The position numbers and the translations under genes are program-made. A stretch of 64,000 bases of DNA from Halococcus saccharolyticus DSM 5350 (GTDB taxonomy: Archaea; Halobacteriota; Halobacteria; Halobacteriales; Halococcaceae), in contig NZ_AOMD01000011.1 of the NCBI RefSeq assembly GCF_000336915.1, positions 36,946 through 100,945 on the forward strand, given 5' to 3'. A model generated the notes under the pieces. That model was not told where the DNA came from, ran no database searches, and was given only the letters and a program-made list of their open reading frames with translations. This document shows, piece by piece, positions 51,738-60,600 of this stretch; position 1 is the stretch's first letter; each line of letters starts with the position of its first letter.

Positions 51738-53908
51738 TCCTCGTCCTCCGCACCACGGCCAGTTTCGTCCGTATCACGCCCACCGTCAGCGAGCGCGGCG
51801 GTGAGATGCGGCGTCGCTTGCTGGCGGTACTCGTCGAACAGCCGATCGTCGGCCTCGTCGAGGATCGAACCCGTCAGATCCTCCAACTCCTCATCGGGAT
51901 CGGGTCGGGGCACCATTGCCTCCGCCGCCGGGTCGGTGTCGATCAGGACGCTTTCCATTCCACGGAGATCGTCGAGACTCTCGTCCAGCCGATCGTTCGC
52001 GATCAGCCCGAGGATCGTCTCGGGATCGTTGATGAACGCCTGGAGCGTCGCGGCGGCCTCGGTGTAGGTGTTGAGCCCGTTGTCGATCAGATAGGCGAGC
52101 ACGACCTTCCGTTTGAACAGCTCCGACGAGAGACGCTCCTGACCCCAGCCGCGATCGAACTTGATCTCCTCCAGAGTGGTCGATGTGCCCATCCGAAGGA
52201 ATTCGTCGGTTTCAGCCTGCCACTGGAACACGTCCTGGACGTTGATCTCGTCGTTCTCGGCGTCGTAGTAGTTGATCTCCGTGAGGACTTTGTTCCGACG
52301 GACCTTCTGCCCCCGCACGCGAGTCGCTGTCTGGATACTCACGAGATCCAAGGCGGTGAACAGCGTCTTCGAGACGTTGATCGGATCGGTCGTGAAGCGC
52401 TTGATGACCTCGCCGACGTTGTCGGCGTGGAACGTCGTGAGCGTGGTGTGACCTGTGCTCATCACCTGGAACAGCGTCCGGCCCTCCTCGCCCCGAACCT
52501 CGCCCATCAGGATGTAGTCGGGACGCTGGCGGAGCCCCGCTTCGAGGAGTTTGAACTCGTCGACATCCCCGGCGTCGTCAGCGCTGAACGATGGCCTGGT
52601 AACCGAGGCGACCCAGTTGCGCTGGGGAATCTCGAGCTCCCTCGTGTCCTCGATCGAGACGATCTTCGCCTTGCTCGGAATAAAGAGCGAGACCGCGTTC
52701 AGACTGGTGGTCTTGCCCGACGCGGTGCCGCCCGCGAACAGCATCGACTTGTTGTTCTCGATGCAGAGCCAGACGTACGCCATCTCCTCCAGGCTGAAGG
52801 TTCCCCAGTTGATGAGGTCGATCGGCGTGAACGGGACGTCCTTGAACTGCCGGATGGTGTAGTTGGTCCCGTGGTCCGACACCTCGTAGCCGAGGGTAAG
52901 TTGGGCGCGCGACCCATCCGGAAGGGTGGCGTCGACCTGGGGCTGGCGCTTCGAGATCCCCTTGCCCGAGCGCTGGGCGAGTTTGACGACGAAATCGTCG
53001 AGTTCGTCCTCGCCGTGGTGGACGTTGGATATCAGCTGTTCGCGATCGGAGTGATAGACGAACACCGGGCTGTTGTACCCGTCACACGAGATATCCTCGA
53101 CGTTGACGTCGTGCTTGATGCCGTCGATCCGGCCGTAGCCGATGAAATCACGCTTGAGTCGGTAGAGGAGTTTCTCGACCTGATATTCCGAGAGGTTCTT
53201 TGCATCTTCGTCGAGCACCGCGGCCTCGGGACGAGCCGCGATCCCGTCGAGATTGCCGTCGCGTTCTTCGTCGTCGCCGTCGGCCCCCATCCCGAGTGCG
53301 CGTTTCAGTCGGGCGATTACCCCCGACTCGCCGGCCCCTGCGATCGGACCGTCGTACAACCCATAGCGATCGAGCAGTCGGGCGGTCTCGGTCTCGATGA
53401 CCCGCCCGCGGTCGGCGTCGCTCCCCTCGACCACGACCTCGTCGCTCGAATACTTGATCGCCGTCTTGAGCTTCCGGGTCAGGAACCCCTCTAAGTCCGC
53501 CTCGATTTCCGTGACGTGGGGTTCGACGAGGTAGTACTTCTCCTCGTTTTCCTTCGCGGAGTGGAAGATCACCACGAACGAGTATGGTTTGTTGACCCAG
53601 TACCGCGTGACTTCCCGAAAGTGGGCACGCTTTTCGATCGGGACTGCCTTCGCGAGGTCGTAACGGTTGGCGACCGTCGTCCGTCCGTCGGCGGTCGCAA
53701 AAAACGAATCCTCGTCAACAGATGGGTCGGTGTCGACCGTTCGCCGATCGACTACTCGGGCAAGCGTGCTCGCGGTCTCGACCGCGGCCGCGATCCGTTC
53801 CGTAGGCTCCGACTCCGTGTCACCCACGTCCGCTCCGTCTTCCGATTTCCCTCGTGTCGTATCTCCTTCGTTTTCGTTTTCAGAGCTCCTTAAACCACCG
53901 AATTTCAT
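51734..53908 (-). CDS. pilB: Type IV pilus assembly ATPase (PilB/VirB11 family)
   Basis: 724 residues. An acidic N-terminal region is followed by the secretion-ATPase core: Walker A GGTASGKTT near residue 395, the Walker B region YILMGEVRGEEG, and a His-box STGHTTLTTFHADN. It powers pilin polymerisation in the cytoplasm. The start MKFGGLRSSENEN is chosen because the extension to 54001 is unlike the rest. It is first of three genes in one operon. Confidence 0.93.
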   Translation of the reverse strand: MKFGGLRSSENENEGDTTRGKSEDGADVGDTESEPTERIAAAVETASTLARVVDRRTVDTDPSVDEDSFFATADGRTTVANRYDLAKAVPIEKRAHFREVTRYWVNKPYSFVVIFHSAKENEEKYYLVEPHVTEIEADLEGFLTRKLKTAIKYSSDEVVVEGSDADRGRVIETETARLLDRYGLYDGPIAGAGESGVIARLKRALGMGADGDDEERDGNLDGIAARPEAAVLDEDAKNLSEYQVEKLLYRLKRDFIGYGRIDGIKHDVNVEDISCDGYNSPVFVYHSDREQLISNVHHGEDELDDFVVKLAQRSGKGISKRQPQVDATLPDGSRAQLTLGYEVSDHGTNYTIRQFKDVPFTPIDLINWGTFSLEEMAYVWLCIENNKSMLFAGGTASGKTTSLNAVSLFIPSKAKIVSIEDTRELEIPQRNWVASVTRPSFSADDAGDVDEFKLLEAGLRQRPDYILMGEVRGEEGRTLFQVMSTGHTTLTTFHADNVGEVIKRFTTDPINVSKTLFTALDLVSIQTATRVRGQKVRRNKVLTEINYYDAENDEINVQDVFQWQAETDEFLRMGTSTTLEEIKFDRGWGQERLSSELFKRKVVLAYLIDNGLNTYTEAAATLQAFINDPETILGLIANDRLDESLDDLRGMESVLIDTDPAAEAMVPRPDPDEELEDLTGSILDEADDRLFDEYRQQATPHLTAALADGGRDTDETGRGAEDEE

Positions 53909-54037
53909 CACTAATAGTCGCCTGCCAATGGTACAAAAACTTTGTCCCACTCGCAGCGTGTTCGTGGGTTTCGGACGACCGGTCCACGGCTCGACCGACA
54001 CCGGGCTGTTCCGCTAGTGTGAACCGCTCTCGACGGG

Positions 54038-55186
54038 CTACTCGACGAACGCCTCGATCCGGGCCATCGCCTCGCGGAGATCCTCGAGACCGGTGGCGTA
54101 CGACACCCGGAGATGGCCTTCGCCGCCCGCACCGAAGACGTCGCCGGGAACGACCGCCACGCCCGTCTCGTCGAGCAGCGCCTCCGCGAACGCCTCGGCG
54201 TCGGGCCACGGGCTCTCGGGGAAGACGTAGAACGCTCCCTCGGCCTCGAAACAGTCGATTCCCATCTCCGCAAACCGCGAGAGCACGAACCGGCGGCGGC
54301 GGTCGTACTGGGTGCGCATCTCCGCCACCGCATCGTCGGCGTGTTCGAGCGCGTCGAGTGCGGCGTACTGGGCGGTCGTCGGGGCCGAAAGCAAGGAATA
54401 CTGGTGGATCCGGTTCATCGCCCGGATCGTTTCGGGTGGTGCGAGCGCGTAGCCAAGCCGGAGGCCAGTCATCGCGTAGGCTTTCGAAAAGCCGTTGAAC
54501 ACGACCGTCCGTTCGCGCATTCCCGGCAACGTCGCGATCGACGTGTGATCCCGTCCGTACGTGAGCTCGGCGTAGATCTCGTCCGAGAGAACCGTGAGGT
54601 CGTTCTCGCGGGCGAACGCCGCGATCGGGGCGAGCTCTTCGCGAGTCATGATCGCGCCGGTGGGGTTGTTGGGATAGCAGAGCACCAGCACGTCGGCCTC
54701 CCCCGCATCGTGTGCTTCCAGGGTGTCGACGGTGAGCTTGAACGCGTCTTCCTCGCGGGTCGGTACTCGAACTGGGTCGCCGCCTGCGAAGATCACGCCG
54801 GGCACGTACGAGATGTAGGCGGGCTGAGCGACCGCGACGCGATCGCCGGGGTCGAGCAGTGCGCGGAAGGCGACGTCGATCGCCTCCGATGCGCCCGCGG
54901 TCACGATGATCTCCTCGTCGGGATCGTAGTCGAGATCGTACTGCTCGTCGACGGTCGTCGCGATCGCCTCGCGGAGTTCGGCCATCCCGCGGTTCGCAGT
55001 GTAGGAGGTCCGGCCCCGTTCGAGGGAGTCGATGGCGGCCTCGCGTGCGCTCCAGGGTGCGGTGAAATCGGGCTCTCCCACCCCGAGCGAGATCACGTCG
55101 TCCATCTCCTCGGCGAGTTCGAAGAACCGTCGAATCCCCGAGGGAGGAACGCGTTGGGTGCGCTCCGAGGGGTTCACGTGAGCCAC
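54038..55186 (-). CDS. Class I/II aminotransferase (aspartate aminotransferase-like)
   Basis: 382 residues. It uses PLP: LGVGEPDFTAP, TAGASEAIDVAF, CYPNNPTGAIM, SDEIYAELTYG, and the Lys-bearing NGFSKAYAMTGLRLGY (PLP Lys near residue 230). Substrate may be aspartate, branched-chain or aromatic amino acids. The predicted start is GTG at 55184-55186; another GTG lies two codons further. An Lrp-family gene precedes it, probably controlling it, with hairpins between them. Confidence 0.9.
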   Translation of the reverse strand: MAHVNPSERTQRVPPSGIRRFFELAEEMDDVISLGVGEPDFTAPWSAREAAIDSLERGRTSYTANRGMAELREAIATTVDEQYDLDYDPDEEIIVTAGASEAIDVAFRALLDPGDRVAVAQPAYISYVPGVIFAGGDPVRVPTREEDAFKLTVDTLEAHDAGEADVLVLCYPNNPTGAIMTREELAPIAAFARENDLTVLSDEIYAELTYGRDHTSIATLPGMRERTVVFNGFSKAYAMTGLRLGYALAPPETIRAMNRIHQYSLLSAPTTAQYAALDALEHADDAVAEMRTQYDRRRRFVLSRFAEMGIDCFEAEGAFYVFPESPWPDAEAFAEALLDETGVAVVPGDVFGAGGEGHLRVSYATGLEDLREAMARIEAFVE

Positions 55187-55288
55187 CTCCGGTGGCGAGT
55201 AGCGCGGAACCGACGGTTCCGCGGACCATGCGAACGGCGGCGAAGCCGCCGTGAGCAGAGGTGAGCTCGAAACGGCTCTGCCGTTTCG
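55182..55288. repeat. Cluster of four hairpins with 3-base loops
   Basis: In 107 bases: GCCACC-TCC-GGTGGC (55182-55196), GCGGAACC-GAC-GGTTCCGC (55204-55222), CGGCGGC-GAA-GCCGCCG (55235-55251) and CGAAACGGC-TCT-GCCGTTTCG (55268-55288). All stems are perfect, arms 6-9 bases, loops always 3. The cluster fills the gap between the Lrp stop and the aminotransferase start. Confidence 0.85.
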
Positions 55289-55292
55289 GCGT

Positions 55293-55781
55293 TCATGGAG
55301 AGACCGACAGCCGATCGTCGTCGTGGCCGTCGTCGAACTCGACCCCGCGCTCCTTGTAGGTCGTCATCAGATAGTGGGTCACGGTCTGGGTGATCTCGGG
55401 CACCGGCGCGACCTTCTCGGAGACGAACCGCGAGACTGCACTCATCGAGTCGGCACGGACCCCCATCGAGAAGTCGTACTCGCCGGAGACCAGCCGGAGC
55501 GACTCGACCTCGGGGAACTTCGCGAGCCGGTCGGCGATGTCGTCGTAGCCCGTCTCGCGGTCGAGCGTGACGTTGCACTCGACCAGCGCGCGCACCGGTT
55601 CGTCGTCGATCCGCCGCCAGTCGACGACCGCCTGGTATCCCCGGATCACGCCCTCGTCTTCGAGCGCCTCGATGGTGGCCTCGATCTCGTCCTCATCGGC
55701 ACCGGTCTGCCGGGCGAGGTCGGCGGTCGAGTAGCGTGCGTTCTCGCCGAGTAGCGAAAGCACTTCCTCACGAACGCTCAT
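55293..55781 (-). CDS. Lrp/AsnC family regulator
   Basis: 162 residues. The winged helix is EEVLSLLGENARYSTADLAR then IEATIEALEDEGVIRGY; the RAM effector domain follows with FPEVESLRLVSGEYDFS. Such regulators sense amino acids and form octamers. Start MSVREEV at 55781. It is 42 bases after the response regulator gene on the same strand, and it precedes the aminotransferase. Confidence 0.9.
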   Translation of the reverse strand: MSVREEVLSLLGENARYSTADLARQTGADEDEIEATIEALEDEGVIRGYQAVVDWRRIDDEPVRALVECNVTLDRETGYDDIADRLAKFPEVESLRLVSGEYDFSMGVRADSMSAVSRFVSEKVAPVPEITQTVTHYLMTTYKERGVEFDDGHDDDRLSVSP

Positions 55782-55823
55782 ACTACCGAGGCCACCAGCC
55801 CGGGGCAAAAGACTTCCGCCCGG

Positions 55824-57473
55824 CTACGCGTCGGGGTCGTTTTCGAGGAACGCCGCCGCCAGCTCGCGCTGGGCTTTCCGGAGGTGGTTGTGGAGGGTGG
55901 GCGAGGTGATCCCCATCGAACTCGCGACCTGCTCGGCGGTGGAGTCTCGGGGCCAGTCGTAGTACCCGGCGAAGTACGCCGCCCGGAGTGCGGAGCGCTG
56001 CTTCTGGGTGAGGCGCTCGTCGAGGGACTGCCGGAACGTGCCTTCGGTCCGGAGTGGGAGCTCGACGGTGCGTTTCGACAGCAGCTCCGCGCCCGGGTAC
56101 GCCGCCTCGAACGCGTCGACCACGGTGCGAACGTCGGCGTCGGTGGCGATCTCCGCCACCACCCGCGCCTCGCCGTCCTCGGCCGTGAACTCCTGCACCG
56201 TTCCTCCGACCTCGACCAGTGTGCTCACGGGCGAGTCCGTGATGGCGAGTTCGAACACGCCGCCCGCCTCGCGCTCGGTGACGAGTCTCGCCTCCGCCAC
56301 GAGGTCCGATTCGTCGGCAACGTCGAGCACGCGATCGGGTGCGACGCCGTCGACGACGACGTACTGGAGGAGCGTTCCGTCGGCACCGGGAACGACGCCG
56401 TCGAGGCTGTACTGACAGTCGAGGCGCTCGGTGAGGTTGGTAGCGAACGCCGATCCGTCGGGGACGTGGAGTTCGAGCGCGACTGCGGTGTCCGAAAGTA
56501 GGAGCTGCATGTTCTGGGCGGCGTTGATCGCGAACCCGGCGATCTCGCCGAGCACCGCGAATCCGGACTGTTCGCGCTCGCTGAAGGCGTCCCGCCGCGT
56601 GGAGTACACCGCGAGCACGCCGTACACCACGTTCTCGTAGGAAAGCGGGATGGCCGCCGCCGATCGGTGCTCGTGATCGGTCGCGGCCTCGTGCTCTTCT
56701 GCGATCGATCCATCGGTGGCCTCGAGCACCTGTACACCACCCGTCTCCAGCGCGCGCTCCGCCGGTTCCGCGACTGCCCCGCCGTCGGTCGCGACGTGAA
56801 CGTCGTCGGTATCGTCGATCCCGGCTCCGGTCCGGATCGCGAGGTCGCCGCCCGTGCCGCGTTCGGCGATCCACGCGAACTCGTAGAGCTCCGAGGCGGC
56901 GAGGCGCTCGCAGATCGTGTGTTCGATCTCCTCACGCGTCGCCGCGGCGACGAGGTTGCGAATGATCCCCTGGATGACTGCGTTGATCCGATCGAGCGTC
57001 GCGAGCTCGTCGCGCTGGGCGGCTAGCCGGCGTTCGCGCTCGGCCAACGCCCGCTCCGCCCGGCGCTGGGCCACCGCGTTCTCGATCCGGTTCGCGAGCA
57101 CCGCGTACTGGTCGGTGCCGGTATCCTTCCGGAGGTAGTCCGTGACACCCGCCGAGATCGCCTCGCTCGCCACCTCCTCGCTCCCTTTCCCCGTCGAAAG
57201 GACGAACGGAACCTTCGAGTGCTCCTCGCGAACCGTTTCGAGGAACTCCAGCCCATCGATCCCCGGCATCCGGTAATCGCTGACGATGCAGTCGGGGGCC
57301 CCCTCGCGGTCGAGCCGATCGAGGGCGGCCTCGGCGCTGGTTTCAGTAACGACGACAAACGCCTCCCGAAGGTCCTCGAGGAAGCGCGCGGCGAACTCGA
57401 CGAGGCGCTCCTCGTCGTCCACGAACAGCACGCGAATCGGCTCGGTCACGCTCTCCTCGTCGTCCGACGACAT
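55824..57473 (-). CDS. Response regulator with GAF and HTH_10 (Bat-type) DNA-binding domain
   Basis: 549 residues. REC domain: RVLFVDDEERLVEFAARFL with phosphorylatable Asp in DCIVSDYRMPGIDGLEF. A coiled linker (RAERALAERERRLAAQRDEL) leads to a GAF domain (about 165-320), a Bat-like region, and a C-terminal HTH_10 (LTQKQRSALRAAYFAGYYDW, TAEQVASSMGITSPTLHNHL). It would regulate transcription on signals from the large kinase just upstream. A TATA box at 57501-57510 fits. Confidence 0.9.
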   Translation of the reverse strand: MSSDDEESVTEPIRVLFVDDEERLVEFAARFLEDLREAFVVVTETSAEAALDRLDREGAPDCIVSDYRMPGIDGLEFLETVREEHSKVPFVLSTGKGSEEVASEAISAGVTDYLRKDTGTDQYAVLANRIENAVAQRRAERALAERERRLAAQRDELATLDRINAVIQGIIRNLVAAATREEIEHTICERLAASELYEFAWIAERGTGGDLAIRTGAGIDDTDDVHVATDGGAVAEPAERALETGGVQVLEATDGSIAEEHEAATDHEHRSAAAIPLSYENVVYGVLAVYSTRRDAFSEREQSGFAVLGEIAGFAINAAQNMQLLLSDTAVALELHVPDGSAFATNLTERLDCQYSLDGVVPGADGTLLQYVVVDGVAPDRVLDVADESDLVAEARLVTEREAGGVFELAITDSPVSTLVEVGGTVQEFTAEDGEARVVAEIATDADVRTVVDAFEAAYPGAELLSKRTVELPLRTEGTFRQSLDERLTQKQRSALRAAYFAGYYDWPRDSTAEQVASSMGITSPTLHNHLRKAQRELAAAFLENDPDA

Positions 57474-57499
57474 CCTTCTCAAATCTATTCCGCTCGACG

Positions 57500-57511
57500 T
57501 ATTAATATATC
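57500..57511 (-). promoter_or_regulatory. TATA box of the response regulator gene
   Basis: ATATATTAATA on the minus strand, 28-38 bases upstream of the ATG at 57473, in the 210-base gap between kinase and regulator. Confidence 0.5.
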
Positions 57512-57683
57512 GCCCGTCAGCTCGCACCCAGATTTTCGGTGTTCACCGCCGCACAGCCGACGGATTCGATCGCTTCCGCCTGTCGACCTCCGCAGCGGTT
57601 CGAGCGGTGCCGTCGATTCTCGAACTGGCCACGAGTGGCCGTGTGTTTGTCGAGTGTAGCGACGAAACCGTAGCGAGGAGCGG

Positions 57684-60600
57684 TCACTTTCGTTTCTCCT
57701 CGGCCGTCTGCGTCCGGACCTCGAAGCGTGCGCCGCCAGTGTCGCTTTCGACGGCGGTCACCGTCCAGTCGTGGGCCTCGACGATAGATCGGACGATCGA
57801 GAGCCCCAACCCCGTGCCGTCGTCGGCGGTGGAGTACCCGCCTTCGAAGACGTTCTCGCGCTCTCCGTCGGGGATTCCGGGTCCATCGTCGGCCACGAAG
57901 AACCCTCCGTCGTCGAGCCTGCCGACGGTCACGGCGACGTCGCGAGCGTGTTCGGTTGCGTCGTCAGGCGAAGTCCGATCGCTTGTGGAACCGTGTTCCA
58001 CAGCGTCGCTGGCCTCCGGCCGGCTGCTCGTGGAGCCATGCTCCACGGCGTCCCCCTGAGCGTGCAGAGGAGGGTTTCTGGAGCCGTGCTCTACGGCATT
58101 CCGAAACAGGTTCTCGAACAGCCGCGCGAGCCGGTCGGGGTCGGCCTCGACTTCACCAGGATCGTCGATCGTGAGTTCTGCGCTCTCGGTACCTGCGGTG
58201 TGCCACGCTCGCTCGGCGACCGCCGCGAGCGAGACGCGCTCGGTTGCGCCGATCACCCGTCCCTGGCGTGCGAGCGTGAGCACGTCCTCGATCAGCTCGT
58301 TCATCCGTATGAGCGCCGCGTCGATCCCTTCGTGGTGTTCCGAGTCGTGCTCCTCGCGCGCGAGTTCGAGCCGCCCGCGCGCGACGCTCAACGGGTTCCG
58401 GAGGTCGTGGCTGATGACACTCGCGAACTCCTCCAACAGCTCGTTCTGGCGTTCGAGCTCGCGCTGGCGGCGTTGCTGATCGGTGATGTCGGTGTAGATC
58501 GAGTACCCCTCGGCGTTGCGCTCGTTGAGCTCGATCGGTACCACGTGCAACAGGAAATCCCGGACGCCGTCGACCGTCTGCCGGCGTGCAGTCGTTCGGA
58601 GGCGTTCGCCGGTCAGTAACCGTTCGTTGAGGTCGTCGGCCTCGGCCCTCGCGTCGTCGCCTGCGGGAACGATGAACTCGTCGATGTTCTCGCCGGTCAC
58701 TGCGTCGGCCGCGTAGCCGAAGACTTCCTCGAACGCCGTGTTGACGTCCCGGACGATCGGCTCGCCGTCGACGAGGTCGTAGCGGAGCGCGGCGTCCGGA
58801 ACGTTCTCGAACAGCGCACCGAGTCGGTCGTGCTCGTCGACGAGCTGTCGCTCGCGATCCGCGCGGGAGAGCGCCGCCTCGGTGTTGGTGGCGAGGAGCT
58901 TCGCGAGCGAGACGTCGTCGTCGTCGAACGCCGCCGGCTCGGTCGAGCCGATGTTCAACACGCCGAACTCGCCGATCGGGACCACGATCTCGCTGCGGAG
59001 CGGCGTTTCGGGATCGTAGACGTCCGCTTCGCGGTCGACGCGATCGTACCGACGCGTCTCGCCGTCCTCGAACGCCTGCCACGACAGGCTCTCGCCCCCG
59101 GTGTAGGTCGGGGCCGTCCCGAACAGGTCTGCGCCGCGCTCGGAGATCGCCGCCGGGCGGAGCACCGCGTCGCTCTCGTCGTGGAACCAGACCCCGCACA
59201 TCGGCATGTCGAGCACGCGCTCGACCGTCGCGACGGCGATCTCGGCGATCTCGTCGCGATCGGCCGCGTCGATCATCGCCCGCGTCGCGTTGTGGAGCGT
59301 CTCGATCGCCGCTTCGTGGCGTTTCCGGGCGGTGATGTCACGGATCGTGGCGGTGAAGCGATGCTCGCCCTCAGCGACGTGCTCGCCGAACGAGACGCCG
59401 AGCTGGATCTCGCGCCCGTCTCGGTGTCGACCGGGGAGTTCGATCCACTCCCAGTCGAGATGTTTGTCTCCCTCCCGGAGATATCTGTCGAGTCCCGTGA
59501 AGTGAGGATCGTGGAGCCGTTCGGGCATGACCGTCGTGAGCGACTCGCCCTTGAGTTCGGCGGCGGCGTAGCCGAAGACGTCCTGCACCGCCTCGTTCGC
59601 GTACCGAATCGTACTGTTCTCGTCGATGGTGACGACCGCGAGCGTCGTGTTCTCCGCCAGCGCCCGGAACCGCGCTCGTGCCGCCTCGAGTTCGTGCTCA
59701 CGCTGTTTGCGCTCGGTGACGTCCTCACAGATCATGACCGTCCCTTCGAACTCCGTCTCGTACGGGAGCAACGAAACCCGGATTCTGAGCGTGCGTCGGT
59801 CCCCGTTGGGCGGAGTGATGGTGAGTTCGTACGTCCCGGTCGTGCGCTCGGTATCCGCCGAGAGCAGGTCTCGCACTGCCGCGACGTATTTCTCGATGCT
59901 TTCCGGCGGAACGATTCCGTTCTCGACGAGCGTCCGGAACGGTTTCCCGCGGAGCTTCGCCATCGGGTAGCCCGCCATCGATCCCGCCCGCTCGTTCCCC
60001 CCGACGACCGTCCCGTCGGGATTGACCACGAACATCCCGACCGGCGCGGTTTCGACCATCGTCTCGTAGCGTTCCAGCTCACGCTCGCGCTGTTTGCGCT
60101 CGGTACTGTCGCGGATCACCCCGACGGTCCCCCGGAACGCCTCTGTCTCCGTCGTCGGGAGCAGTGCGACCTGGATCTCACACGGGAACGTACTGCCGTC
60201 GGCGGGATGCACGGTGGCCTCGAAGGACTCGCTGACGCTCCCGAACGAGTCCCGTGAGAGGAGATCGCGGATCAGGTCCCGGCCGTGTTCGATGTCCGCC
60301 GCTTCGAGGAACGTCGAGACGTGCTCGCCGAGCAACTCCTCGCGCGCGTAGCCCGTTTTCTCGACGATGGTATCGTTGACGCTCGTGAATCGTCCCTCGG
60401 TATCGAGCGCGTAGATGCCGTCGCCGGCGGCATCGAGCATGCGTTCGTGGCGTTGCAGCCGTGCCTCGCGGTCGACCCGATCGAGCGCGACCGCCGCGTT
60501 CGCCGCGAGCACCTGTGTCAGTCTGATATCGGCGTCGTCGAAGGTGTCGTCGGACAGGCCGATACTCAACGTTCCGTGGTCGCCGAGCGGTACGTACATC

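Noticed and set aside
55182-55288. CRISPR array
   Set aside because: Repeats are palindromes of differing sequence with no constant repeat or spacers, and no cas gene is present.
58830-60257. 475-codon ORF on the plus strand
   Set aside because: Mirror of the histidine kinase coding sequence; no domain.
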